DNA of 40,618 bases. Source: Akkermansiaceae bacterium (lineage in GTDB: Bacteria; Verrucomicrobiota; Verrucomicrobiia; Verrucomicrobiales; Akkermansiaceae). Positions 1-8,395 of the stretch are shown here, in pieces. Under the pieces are notes generated by a model. It was not told the DNA's origin. It ran no database searches and saw only the letters and a program-made list of their open reading frames with translations. The stretch spans positions 1-40,618 of the forward strand of contig CAIZNN010000170.1 in assembly GCA_903934285.1 (NCBI GenBank), written 5' to 3'. Position numbers and translations under genes: made by a program. Position 1 is the stretch's first letter. Each line of letters starts with the position of its first letter.

Positions 1-5
1 CACCT

Positions 6-31
6 GTGGCGCGGGCATCTTGCCCGCCGCC
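6..31. repeat. REP-like palindromic repeat, copy 1
   Basis: A 26-bp sequence whose core is a perfect 7-bp inverted repeat, GCGGGCA and TGCCCGC, around a 3-base loop. The same 26 bp recur at 29060-29085 with one change (loop TCT here, TCC there). Related half-copies (GGCATCCTGCC, ACATCCTGCC) follow near 76 and 99. The short hairpin with a tiny loop and the dispersed copies resemble bacterial REP elements. The rest of 1-297 shows no convincing gene: an open frame runs through it into the porin, but it has no conserved features. Confidence 0.7.
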
Positions 32-297
32 TCTTCCTGTCTGGTCCCTGTCTCGTCTTAAGCAAACCGTATTGGGCATCCTGCCGGCTGTGTTCGACAT
101 CCTGCCAAGCACTCTTTCTGGAGAGCTTCGGGTCGATGCGGCAGCTTGGGCGCGGAGCAATACCCATGGGTTCATGCATGGCACCGCCATGAGCCATGGC
201 GCCGCCACCAGCGAAATCCCGGTAATGAACACCACGGCCCGGGAATCCCCGCGCAATCCAGCGATCTTAGCCCGAAACACGACAGATTTATCTGGTA

Positions 298-345
298 TCA
301 GGGGCTGCGGCGTGAATCCTGCGGCACCCCGCGAGGGGCCCCTGA
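298..345 (+). promoter_or_regulatory. Leader stem-loop directly before the porin start codon
   Basis: TCAGGGGC at 298-305 and GCCCCTGA at 338-345 are perfect 8-bp complementary arms. The 32-nt loop is GC-rich and contains TGCGG and CCGCG, which could extend the pairing. The 3' arm ends two bases before the ATG at 348, where a ribosome binding site would lie, and no Shine-Dalgarno sequence is visible. A role in translational control of the porin is inference. Confidence 0.4.
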
Positions 346-347
346 CC

Positions 348-1595
348 ATGAAACGCAAATCCATCCTCTTGATAGCCAGTGCCGGCGTGTTGCATGCCGG
401 CGGAGCCGCACCCGCATTGCCGTTGCCAGCAACCACTGCCAGTTGGCTCACGCCGACCCTTGACATCCGCGCCCGCTACGAGTTCGGCGATGTTGACGGC
501 AAAGATCCGTCCAACGCCTTGACGCTGCGGGAACGTGCCGGCTTGAAGACCAATCCCTGGCATGGCTTGAGCGGCCTGGTCGAGGGTGAGTTCACCGAAG
601 TGCCAGGCGCGGATTACTATGCCGGTGCCGGGCCGCAAGCCTATCCCCACGATCGCGCCAATTCGGTCATTGGCGACCCGCGCAATGCCGAACTCAACCA
701 GGCGATGGTCCAATACGACGGATTTGACACCACCGCCAAGGTCGGGCGCCAGCGGATTATTTTCGACAATGCCGCATTCATCGGCAATGTCGGCTGGCGC
801 CAGAACGAGCAAACCTTTGACGCGTTCTCCCTATCCAACAAATCCATCGCCGGCCTGACGCTCAATTATGCCTATCTCAACCAGGTGAACCGGATCTATG
901 GTGCCGAGGCGGATTCGCCGCTCACGACCACGCCCCTGTTTGACAACGTCCAGGATGTGGCCGCCAACGTCAACCTCGTCAATGCCTCGTATACCGGCGT
1001 CAAGGGGGTCAGCCTCGGCGGCTATGCCTATCTGATGGATTTCCAGCACAAGCCGAATTGGAACAACAACACCTTCGGCCTGAGCGCCAAGGGCGACCTG
1101 TTGGGTCTCACGCTCTACGGCGAACTCGCCTGGCAAGACCATGCCGGATTCGCCGCGGACGATGATGCGCTCTACGCCCACCTCATTGCCACCAAGACAA
1201 TCGGGACCCAGACGCTCGAGCTCGGGCTCGAACAACTCGGTGCCGGCTTCAAGACCCCGCTGGCGACCGTGCACAAGTTCAATGGCTTCGCCGACGCGTT
1301 CATCGGGGGCCGGATCGAGGGCAATCACAACGGCCTGACCGACGTCTATGTTTCCCACACGCTGCCGCTGGGCTATGGCATCAAGTGGACCAATGTGCTG
1401 CATGCCTATGGGGACGACGAGATCTCGACCGGTTACGGCTGGGAGTACGATTCGGTGCTGCTGAAGAAATTCGACGAGCACCTCACCGCCATCGCCAAGG
1501 TCTCGCAATTCGAGTCGGAAGGCGACGCGTTTGTCGGTGCCGCCGGGCTGCCCACCACCACCCGCTTCTCGCTGGAGCTGGACTACACGTTCTAG
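348..1595 (+). CDS. Outer-membrane beta-barrel porin (alginate-export-like)
   Basis: A 415-residue secreted protein. Residues 1 to about 25 form a signal peptide (MKRKS followed by a hydrophobic Ala-rich stretch). The rest is a run of alternating amphipathic strands rich in Gly, Asn, Tyr and Asp, such as LDIRARYEFGDVDG near the start and LTLYGELAWQ in the middle. It ends in LELDYTF, with the terminal Phe typical of barrel proteins inserted by BamA. The layout resembles the alginate-export/OprD-like porins common in Verrucomicrobiota and Planctomycetota. It probably forms a diffusion channel, substrate unknown. The frame is open upstream to base 6, but those 114 codons look non-coding, so the ATG before the signal peptide was chosen. 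The stop codon lies inside a dispersed 28-bp repeat. Confidence 0.8.
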   Translation: MKRKSILLIASAGVLHAGGAAPALPLPATTASWLTPTLDIRARYEFGDVDGKDPSNALTLRERAGLKTNPWHGLSGLVEGEFTEVPGADYYAGAGPQAYPHDRANSVIGDPRNAELNQAMVQYDGFDTTAKVGRQRIIFDNAAFIGNVGWRQNEQTFDAFSLSNKSIAGLTLNYAYLNQVNRIYGAEADSPLTTTPLFDNVQDVAANVNLVNASYTGVKGVSLGGYAYLMDFQHKPNWNNNTFGLSAKGDLLGLTLYGELAWQDHAGFAADDDALYAHLIATKTIGTQTLELGLEQLGAGFKTPLATVHKFNGFADAFIGGRIEGNHNGLTDVYVSHTLPLGYGIKWTNVLHAYGDDEISTGYGWEYDSVLLKKFDEHLTAIAKVSQFESEGDAFVGAAGLPTTTRFSLELDYTF

Positions 1596-1619
1596 CAGCC
1601 CGTCGGACGTGGATTTTGA
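1592..1619. repeat. Dispersed 28-bp repeat, copy 1
   Basis: Begins CTAGCAGCC and ends GGACGTGGATTTTGA. It matches 4197-4224 at 26 of 28 positions in the same orientation. The two copies flank the DUF5703 gene, and this copy overlaps the porin stop codon. The sequences outside the 28 bp do not match. Confidence 0.7.
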
Positions 1620-1699
1620 TCATGCGAATTTCCAGCGAGCGGCGTATGAGTCAAGGCTGATCTTAACCGGCGCTGATCACGGAGACACGACCCGGGGCA

Positions 1700-1717
1700 C
1701 GCATTCTCACGAATGCG
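1700..1717. terminator. Hairpin between convergent genes
   Basis: CGCATTC and GAATGCG form a perfect 7-bp stem around the loop TCAC. It sits in the 165-bp gap between the porin and the convergent DUF5703 gene, where it could end transcription from either side. Neither strand has a U-run, so this is only a candidate. Confidence 0.4.
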
Positions 1718-1760
1718 CCTACTAACCAATCAAGCGCCGATGACCGATGCCTGTAGTGCG

Positions 1761-4085
1761 TCATTGTGCGGGCAAAATTTCCACATCCTTGCGGCGGGAT
1801 TCCGGGGTGACCCGCAGCTCAAGGAGTCTGCCATTTTCGACCCGGCCTTCGACGGTGGTGTTGGCCGGGGCGTGGAGTTTGAACGCGGCATTCCAATCCT
1901 TTGGCCAGGCCGGCAGCAGGACGATTTTCCGGCCGTGGGTCTGCATCAACATGGCTTGAATCGTGTTCTGGCAGACGCCGCCATTGTCGAGGTCGGGCAC
2001 CCAGTCGCCGTGGGTATAGAATGCGGGGAAGCGCAGGCCGTCGCTGCGGACGAAGCGGTAGGCTAGGTGGTCGGTGGCCTCCTTGGCGAGGCCGCAATAG
2101 GCGGCGAAGATCGTGTCGTTGGTCCAGCACTGATAGGGGCCGCCCTTGTGCCAGCGGTTGGCATAGGAATCCTGCGCGAGTTTGATTTCGCCGACCGCCA
2201 CGCCGAGGCGCTGGTAGGGCCAGACCGCATAGAGGTGGCCATTTTCGATGTTATGGGTTCCGCCGCGAACGGTTTCCGCGTTGGCGAGGACCGGGGTGTC
2301 GCCCGCTTTGGCCATCGGCAACGGCGGCAATTCACCAAGCACCCGCGTCCACTGCGCTCGCTGCACCTTTGTTGTTAGATTGTCCGGCAATTCCAGCAGG
2401 CCGCGGATCACACAGTTGAGGCCGGCAATTTCGGGCATCGGGTTGACCACGTCCCACATGGTTTCCAGCATTTGTGCCGGTTCGAGGCGGATTTTCCCGT
2501 TAGAATCGCGCTTATAGTGTTGGTCATAGAACGTGACGATTTGTCCGGCGACAGGCAGCAGGGTGGCGGTGGCAAATTCCGGGTCGCGGGTGTGGTGGAA
2601 AAATTCGAGCATCATGGCCGATACTTCGATGCCGCCCTGCCAGTAGCGGCGGATGTAGCCGTTGTCGGTCAGGCCGCGTTGCTTGTTGCGGCGGTCCCAG
2701 CCATAGCCGCAGTCGCCGCTGTTGAGATAGGTCCCCCACAGATACATGGTTTCCGGGAAGAGCGCGCCGTCGTGTTGATAGTAGGCCTGGGACCTGGCCC
2801 GGGCCAGTGGCAGGGCGTCGCAGTACATCTTGAAAAATGGTAGGAACTGGTCGTAGTCGCCGGCTTGCAACATCGGCCAATAGAGATGCCGTTCATTCTG
2901 AAACCAGAAGCCCGGCCCCCAGGCTCTGGCGTCGGCGTTGAGCCCCGGGGACACGCTGCCATCGGCGTCGATGCCATCGACATTGAAGATGGCCCCATTG
3001 AACTTGGCAGGTGCGTTGCCGCGGGCGGTGCAAGCCGTAAGAAAACGATTCATGTGCCAGCCGCGCGTGACGTCGGCGGTGTCCTTGGCGTTGCCACCGC
3101 TGACGTGCACCCAGCTGCGCGACCAGAATTGTTGCCACCAGTGGCGATGCTCGGCGCGGGATTTTTCTAACGACCGAGAGTGCGCCTGCGTCGTGAGTGC
3201 GGCGAGGGTTTCCAACCATGTGGCGGCTTCCGGGGATTGATCCGTGAGCACGCAAATCGCCACATGGCTGGTGGTGGCTGGGGTGGCGGATTTCAGCGTT
3301 TGCGGGTCGCTTGCCAGCCAGCCAGCGGCCATCACGGCACCGCCGAAGGTGCGATTCCTGAGTGGATCCGGCGCGCATTTGGCGGGGTCCAGTTCCTGAA
3401 GTTGCAGGGTCACCGGATGGATGGAAACTTCATTCCGGTGATACCAGGTTAGAGTGTTAGATAGGCCGGGCACCCTGGCCGTGTCCACGATTGTATCGGG
3501 GTATGAGATCGGCGGCTCGGTGGCAGACATGCCATCCACGCCAGACTTTTCCCATTGCTGCTGGAGCGGGCCTTTGGCGCTGCGCCACACTTCCAGTTTG
3601 ACCGATTGGTCGATGGGCGTGGCCGCTTGCGTTTCCACATGGACCACCGGATGGTTGGCATCCACCCACAGGCGCACGGTCACAGCATTGGCACCGGCGC
3701 CGGCACGGAGGGTGATTTCGCCATTCAAAAGATCCAGCTCCTGGCGGAACGGCTGGCCGGCGGCGAATGGGTTGTTAGAGAAATGGACGCGCAGGCGGCC
3801 GAGCTTGAGCAGGCGGCCGCTCTCATCGAAGGCATCGGTCTTGCCGAGGTAAATCATCAGCTCGCCCGCGTCATTCCAGACATTGATGCCGATGTCACCA
3901 TTGCCGATGGGCATCGAGTCCTTGGACGCCAGACTCGGCGAATCCCAGAGCAGATTCTGGGATTTCAGGGAGGTGACCCAATCCGGCGACGAGCCGCCAG
4001 ATGCCACCGATGGCGCATCGGCGGCGATGGCGGCATGGCACAGCATGACGGTTAGAAACCAGGCGGGAAAGTGGCGGAGATTCAT
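1761..4085 (-). CDS. Secreted DUF5703 protein, GH95-like glycosidase candidate
   Basis: 774 residues starting MNLRHFPAWF, with a signal peptide to about residue 21. The early segment (NLLWDSPSL, SMPIGNGDIGINVW, YLGKTDAFDESGRLLKLGRLRV, about residues 45-110) is the hallmark of the DUF5703 N-terminal domain. The rest resembles the alpha/alpha-barrel part of GH95-type enzymes: W-rich helices, an HLYWPMLQAGDYDQFLPFF stretch, then PETMYLWGTY. A small beta domain (PANTTVEGRVENGRL) closes the protein. Such proteins are predicted exported glycosidases, possibly for fucose- or galactose-containing polymers; the substrate is inference. An ATG 24 codons upstream exists, but the one before the signal peptide is better. 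It converges on the porin and is flanked by the 28-bp repeat. Confidence 0.8.
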   Translation of the reverse strand: MNLRHFPAWFLTVMLCHAAIAADAPSVASGGSSPDWVTSLKSQNLLWDSPSLASKDSMPIGNGDIGINVWNDAGELMIYLGKTDAFDESGRLLKLGRLRVHFSNNPFAAGQPFRQELDLLNGEITLRAGAGANAVTVRLWVDANHPVVHVETQAATPIDQSVKLEVWRSAKGPLQQQWEKSGVDGMSATEPPISYPDTIVDTARVPGLSNTLTWYHRNEVSIHPVTLQLQELDPAKCAPDPLRNRTFGGAVMAAGWLASDPQTLKSATPATTSHVAICVLTDQSPEAATWLETLAALTTQAHSRSLEKSRAEHRHWWQQFWSRSWVHVSGGNAKDTADVTRGWHMNRFLTACTARGNAPAKFNGAIFNVDGIDADGSVSPGLNADARAWGPGFWFQNERHLYWPMLQAGDYDQFLPFFKMYCDALPLARARSQAYYQHDGALFPETMYLWGTYLNSGDCGYGWDRRNKQRGLTDNGYIRRYWQGGIEVSAMMLEFFHHTRDPEFATATLLPVAGQIVTFYDQHYKRDSNGKIRLEPAQMLETMWDVVNPMPEIAGLNCVIRGLLELPDNLTTKVQRAQWTRVLGELPPLPMAKAGDTPVLANAETVRGGTHNIENGHLYAVWPYQRLGVAVGEIKLAQDSYANRWHKGGPYQCWTNDTIFAAYCGLAKEATDHLAYRFVRSDGLRFPAFYTHGDWVPDLDNGGVCQNTIQAMLMQTHGRKIVLLPAWPKDWNAAFKLHAPANTTVEGRVENGRLLELRVTPESRRKDVEILPAQ

Positions 4086-4196
4086 CGGCAAGTGATACAG
4101 GGTGAGTGGCAAGAGCCTTTCACCGGCGCGGCGCACCGCGTCCCGGCCTATGCTCACCTGCGGTCAATGCCGCTGCGCGAATTGTTGCCATGGTTG

Positions 4197-4224
4197 CTAG
4201 CAGCCTGGCGGACGTGGATTTTGA
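4197..4224. repeat. Dispersed 28-bp repeat, copy 2
   Basis: The same sequence as 1592-1619, differing at two positions, in the same orientation, 2.6 kb away. It lies between the DUF5703 gene start and the end of the ROK kinase gene. Confidence 0.7.
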
Positions 4225-4294
4225 CAAAGAATTGGCTTTGCGAGCGCTTCAACAGCTGGCCGAGGGACGATTAAAATTCTCCACGTGTCGTGTC

Positions 4295-4311
4295 AGCCCC
4301 AGCCTGGGGCT
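4295..4311 (-). terminator. Candidate terminator of the ROK kinase gene
   Basis: AGCCCCA and TGGGGCT form a perfect 7-bp stem with a 3-nt loop, starting at the last base of the kinase stop codon on the minus strand. A weak AATTTTAAT tract follows about 20 nt downstream instead of an immediate U-run. The position supports a terminator; the missing U-run weakens it. Confidence 0.45.
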
Positions 4312-5276
4312 TATGCTGCCGGGCAAGTCGGAGTGGGGAATTGTTCGTTGAGGAGCCATTCGCCGGCGACCAGCGCGGCGTCGTCGGCGAGGGTGGACGG
4401 TTCGATGCGGACCTGGCCCCATGGGGTGTGGGCGTGGCGGGCGACGTGGGCGCGGATGGCGGGTAGAATCACCGCGGCACTGGCCATGATGCCGCCGCCC
4501 ACAATGACCAGTTCCGGGTCGTAGGCGTGGATGAGGTTAACCACGAGGGTGGCCCAGACCTGAATGCTGTGCTCGCGCAAGGCGAGGGCACACGGGTCGC
4601 CGGCCGCGGCGCGGGTGAACACCGCGGCGAAATCCAACACCGGCTCACGCGCCAGCGGGCTGGTGGCGAAGTCGGCCCGGGCGTGCGCCAGATCGGTTAG
4701 GCAGGCGGTGGACGCCTCGGCTTCGGCGCAGCCGAGGTTGCCGCAGGAGCAGGGGCGGCCGCCGTCGTAGCGCAGCGAGAGGTGGCCGCCGAGGATGCCG
4801 GCCTGGCCGTGTTTGCCGCGCAGCACCTGGCCATTGATGATGGCACAGACGCCGAGGCCGGTGCCGAGGGTCAGCAGGACCAGATCATTGCAGCCCCGGC
4901 CGGCGCCGGCGCGCCACTCGCCGATCAAGGCCATGCGGGCATCGTTGTCGATGGCCAGCGGCAGGCCGAACTCGCGTTGCGCCCAAGCCCGCAGGTCGAT
5001 GCCCATGGCGTCGGCGAACTTGCCATATTCGGCCAGCACGCGGCCGCTTGGCGCATCGATGATGCTGGGAAAGGCGATGCTGATGCCGGCGCAAGCGTCG
5101 GGGGTGAGCTTGAGTTGGGCGAGCAAGTGCAGCCACGCGGCCTTGAGCACGGGCAATTGCGGGGCGAGCCCGAGTTTCGAGTGGGCGGGTGCGACGGTGT
5201 GGGCGAGGACGATGCCATCGCGGACGACACCGATTTTGATGCGGGTGCCGCCGAGGTCACAGGCGAGGACGATCAT
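4311..5276 (-). CDS. ROK-family sugar kinase
   Basis: 321 residues starting MIVLACDLGGTRIKIGVV, the ATP phosphate-1 motif of the ASKHA fold with the DLGGT signature. Near the middle are LGTGLGVCAIINGQVLRGKHGQAGILGGH and then CSCGNLGCAEAEAS. The latter is the ROK zinc-binding CxCGxxGCxE motif, so this is an enzyme rather than a degenerate homologue. There is no N-terminal helix-turn-helix, so it is a kinase and not a ROK repressor. It probably phosphorylates a hexose such as glucose or an N-acetylhexosamine in the cytoplasm; the sequence does not decide which. The frame is open 27 codons further upstream, but that part is Pro-rich and unlike the family. It is divergent from valS across a repeat array. 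Confidence 0.88.
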   Translation of the reverse strand: MIVLACDLGGTRIKIGVVRDGIVLAHTVAPAHSKLGLAPQLPVLKAAWLHLLAQLKLTPDACAGISIAFPSIIDAPSGRVLAEYGKFADAMGIDLRAWAQREFGLPLAIDNDARMALIGEWRAGAGRGCNDLVLLTLGTGLGVCAIINGQVLRGKHGQAGILGGHLSLRYDGGRPCSCGNLGCAEAEASTACLTDLAHARADFATSPLAREPVLDFAAVFTRAAAGDPCALALREHSIQVWATLVVNLIHAYDPELVIVGGGIMASAAVILPAIRAHVARHAHTPWGQVRIEPSTLADDAALVAGEWLLNEQFPTPTCPAA

Positions 5277-5383
5277 GGGTGGGGGGACTGGGAACGGGTG
5301 GGCAGGGAACGGGCGGGGCAGCGCCGGGCATTTTTCAATGAAACGCCAGGCTGTCAAGCGCCCGTTGGGACATGCCCGTCAAA

Positions 5384-5640
5384 CATCATGCCAGCCATTA
5401 TGTAGTTGACAGTGGCGGGTGGCGGATGGGGGGGGGCGAACGGTGCTGGACAAAGCAGGTGCAAACATAATGCCAGCCAATATGTAGTTGACAGTGGCGG
5501 GGTGGCGGTGGCGGGGGGGCGATCGGTGCTGGACAAAGCAGGTGCAAACATAATGCCAGCCAATATGTAGTTGACAGTGGCGGGTGGCGGGTGGCGGGTG
5601 GCGGGCCGGCGGGGGGGTGACGATCGGTGCTGGACAAAGC
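5384..5640. repeat. Three tandem copies of an 83-bp unit with palindromic core
   Basis: The 392-bp gap between the divergent ROK kinase and valS genes holds three near-identical units about 82-83 bp apart. Each has a 19-bp imperfect palindrome (copies at 5384-5402, 5466-5484 and 5549-5567; CATAATGCC, AGC, CAATATG pattern). Each then has GTAGTTGACAGTGGCGGG, a variable G-rich tract, and CGGTGCTGGACAAAGC. The palindrome matches its own reverse complement at 14 of 18 non-central positions. TTGACA matches a -35 consensus, but no -10 element lies 16-18 bp downstream, only G-tracts. Confidence 0.85.
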
Positions 5641-5668
5641 GGGTGGGCTCTGGCATCAGGTGGCACCG

Positions 5669-8353
5669 ATGTCCGAGTTACCGAAAGCCTATGAACCGCA
5701 AGCCGTGGAAGCCAAATGGTATGCCGCGTGGATGGACGGGAAATGTTTTGAAGCCGACCCGAAGTCCGCCAAGGACGGCTATTCGATTGTCATTCCGCCG
5801 CCCAACGTGACGGGCATCTTGCACCTCGGCCACGTCCTCAACAACGCATTGCAGGATATTTTGGCGCGCCGCGCGCGGCAGCAGGGCAAGGAAGTGTTGT
5901 GGTTGCCCGGCACCGACCACGCCGGCATCGCGACCCAGACCAAGGTGGAGCGCCAACTGCGCGATGAGCAGGGGGTGGGCCGCCGCGACCTGGGCCGCGA
6001 CGAGTTTCTCAAGCGGGTGTGGGAGTGGAAGGAGAAACATGGCGGCATCATCATCCAGCAGCTCAAGCGGCTGGGTTGCTCGTGCGATTGGAGCCGCGAG
6101 CGCTTCACCATGGACGCCGCCTACAGCAAGTGGGTGAGCCAGGTGTTTGTCGACCTGTTCAAACAGGGGCTCATTCATCGTGGCAAGCGCATGGTCAATT
6201 GGTGCCCGGTGTCCCTAACGGCACTGTCCGACGAGGAGGTCATCATGACGCCGCAGCGCTCGAAGTTATACACGATGAAATACGAGCTGGCGGATGCGCC
6301 CGGCGAGTACATCGAGATTGCCACCACCCGCCCGGAAACATTGATGGGGGACTCCGCCGTGGCGGTCAATCCCAAGGACCCGCGCTATACCAAGCATGTC
6401 GGGCGCATGGTGAAACGGCCGTTTCCGCCGGCGGACATTCCGATCATCGCCGATGAACACGTGGATTTGGAGTTCGGCACCGGGGCGTTGAAGATCACCC
6501 CGGCACACGACAAGGCGGACTTCGATATCGGCATGCGCCATGGGTTGGAAATCATCGACGTGCTGCACCCGGACGGGCGGGTGCATTGCCCGGCCTGTCC
6601 GGAGCTCGATGGCTTGGACCGGTTTGTGGCGCGCAAGAAGGCGGTGGCCAAGCTTGAGGCGATGGGCTTGCTGCTCAAGGTGGAGGAATACGACAACAAC
6701 GTGGGGTTTTCCGAGCGCGCGCATGTGCCGATTGAGCCGCGCATCTCGATGCAATGGTTCTTGAAATACCCTTGCGTCCAACAAGCGGCGGACGCCGTGG
6801 CCAACGGCGACATCAAATTCCGGCCGGAACGCTGGGCCAAAACCTATGCGCATTGGATGGAAAACCTGCAGGATTGGTGCATCAGCCGCCAATTGTGGTG
6901 GGGCCACCAAATCCCGGTGTGGTATCGCAAGGACAAGTTCGAGGCGTTGCGTGGCGCCGAGGCGCTCGACATGCATGACCTGACGGCCGGCGATATCCAC
7001 GTTGGGGTCGACGCGCCTGCGGATGGCGCCAACTGGGTGCGCGACGAGGATGTGATGGACACCTGGTTTTCGTCGTGGCTATGGCCGTTTGCGACCATGA
7101 CGGAGGTGGGCGAGGCATCCCAGACGCTGCAGAAATTCTATCCGACCAGTGACTTGGTGACCGGTCCGGACATCATCTTTTTCTGGGTGGCGCGCATGAT
7201 CATGGCAGGTTTTCAATTTGCCGGCGGGCTGCCCTTCAAGAACGTGTATTTCACTACCATCATCCGCGACCTGCAAGGCCGCAAGATGTCGAAATCGCTA
7301 GGCAACTCGCCCGATCCGATCGATCTGATGGAGAAATACGGTGCCGACGGGTTGCGCTTCGGCCTGATGCGCATCGCCCCGGTGGGCAGCGATGTGCGCT
7401 TCGATGAGGCATCGGTCGAGGAGGGCCGCAACTTTGCCAACAAACTCTACAATGCCTGCCGCTTCCGGCAGATGGCCGACGAGGGTGGCGAGGCGAGTCG
7501 CGCGCCGCTCACGCAGGACAAGCTGCCGCCCTATCATCTCGATATCATCGCCAAGCTTGATGCCTTGGCCGCGGGGCTGGAGGAGAGCTATGGCGAATAC
7601 CGCTTTGGCGAGATTGCCCAGCGGTTGTATGAATTCCTGTGGAGCGAGTTTTGCGACAAGTTCCTCGAAGCGGTGAAGCTCGACCTGCGGGACAGCGCCA
7701 CGGCGGACGCCCGCGCCGCGACGTTGGGCACCTTCGACGCAGTGATGAGCCGCTACCTGCAACTCATGAGTCCGTACATGCCGCACATCACCGAGGAGCT
7801 CTCGGCGCGCATGGGGTATGTGGGGGAAGGGGAGTTCCTGATGCAACAGCAACTCCCCGCCGCGCCGTTGCTGACGGTCGATGCCAGCGCCGCCCAGGCG
7901 CGGGCCGCCGCCGTCTACGAAGCGGCCAGCCGCATGCGCAATCTCAAGGCGGAGTATAAGATGGGTTCGCGCAAGGATGTGCGCTTCGTCATCAAGTCCG
8001 CTCCGGCCTGGCTCGCCGAGGAGTCCAAGGTGCTGGCGTTGCTGGTCGGGGCCGGCGAAATCATCTTGGATGGCGCGTATGTGGCAACCAAGGGCACGCC
8101 CGCCGCGGTCACCCCGCTGGGCGAAACCTACATGCCGCTGGAAGGCTTGATCGATGTGGCCGCCGAGCGCGTCCGCCTCACCAAGGAAATCGAACGCATT
8201 GAGCTCGAAGTGAAAAAATGCCAGGGCAAGCTGGGCAATGCCAGTTTTGTCGAGCGGGCGCCGCCGGAAGTGGTGGTGCAGGAAACCGCGCGGCTCGCCG
8301 ATTGGCACGCGAAGCTGCAACAACTCGGGGAGATGCTGGCGGCTTTAACATGA
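5669..8353 (+). CDS. valS: Valyl-tRNA synthetase
   Basis: 894 residues charging tRNA-Val with valine in the cytoplasm. Class I signatures are clear: PPPNVTGILHLGH (HLGH at 52-55) and KMSKS at 539-543. The CP1 editing domain is present (TTRPETLMGDSAVAVNPKDPRY), as is the anticodon-binding helical region (around residues 600-760). The C-terminal coiled coil typical of ValRS runs from about 825 (AAERVRLTKEIERIELEVKK). Length and order are normal. The start was placed at MSELPKAYEPQAVEAKW, where the family alignment begins; an ATG 14 codons upstream lies in the repeat array. The upstream triple repeat probably contains or surrounds its promoter. Confidence 0.97.
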   Translation: MSELPKAYEPQAVEAKWYAAWMDGKCFEADPKSAKDGYSIVIPPPNVTGILHLGHVLNNALQDILARRARQQGKEVLWLPGTDHAGIATQTKVERQLRDEQGVGRRDLGRDEFLKRVWEWKEKHGGIIIQQLKRLGCSCDWSRERFTMDAAYSKWVSQVFVDLFKQGLIHRGKRMVNWCPVSLTALSDEEVIMTPQRSKLYTMKYELADAPGEYIEIATTRPETLMGDSAVAVNPKDPRYTKHVGRMVKRPFPPADIPIIADEHVDLEFGTGALKITPAHDKADFDIGMRHGLEIIDVLHPDGRVHCPACPELDGLDRFVARKKAVAKLEAMGLLLKVEEYDNNVGFSERAHVPIEPRISMQWFLKYPCVQQAADAVANGDIKFRPERWAKTYAHWMENLQDWCISRQLWWGHQIPVWYRKDKFEALRGAEALDMHDLTAGDIHVGVDAPADGANWVRDEDVMDTWFSSWLWPFATMTEVGEASQTLQKFYPTSDLVTGPDIIFFWVARMIMAGFQFAGGLPFKNVYFTTIIRDLQGRKMSKSLGNSPDPIDLMEKYGADGLRFGLMRIAPVGSDVRFDEASVEEGRNFANKLYNACRFRQMADEGGEASRAPLTQDKLPPYHLDIIAKLDALAAGLEESYGEYRFGEIAQRLYEFLWSEFCDKFLEAVKLDLRDSATADARAATLGTFDAVMSRYLQLMSPYMPHITEELSARMGYVGEGEFLMQQQLPAAPLLTVDASAAQARAAAVYEAASRMRNLKAEYKMGSRKDVRFVIKSAPAWLAEESKVLALLVGAGEIILDGAYVATKGTPAAVTPLGETYMPLEGLIDVAAERVRLTKEIERIELEVKKCQGKLGNASFVERAPPEVVVQETARLADWHAKLQQLGEMLAALT

Positions 8354-8395
8354 CGGCTTGCCAGCGGCGGGGTTGCGACTAAACTTCACTCAGCG

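Noticed and set aside
6-347. Porin reading frame extended upstream to base 6
   Set aside because: The added residues are low-complexity and unlike any protein; a signal peptide begins at the ATG at 348.
5360-5660. Three overlapping minus-strand frames with LHLLCPAP-type residues
   Set aside because: They are translations of the 83-bp repeat in different frames, with no protein signature.
5384-5668. Possible T-box-like TGGCACCG just before valS
   Set aside because: Eight matching bases are expected by chance in GC-rich DNA; there is no specifier stem, antiterminator or terminator structure.
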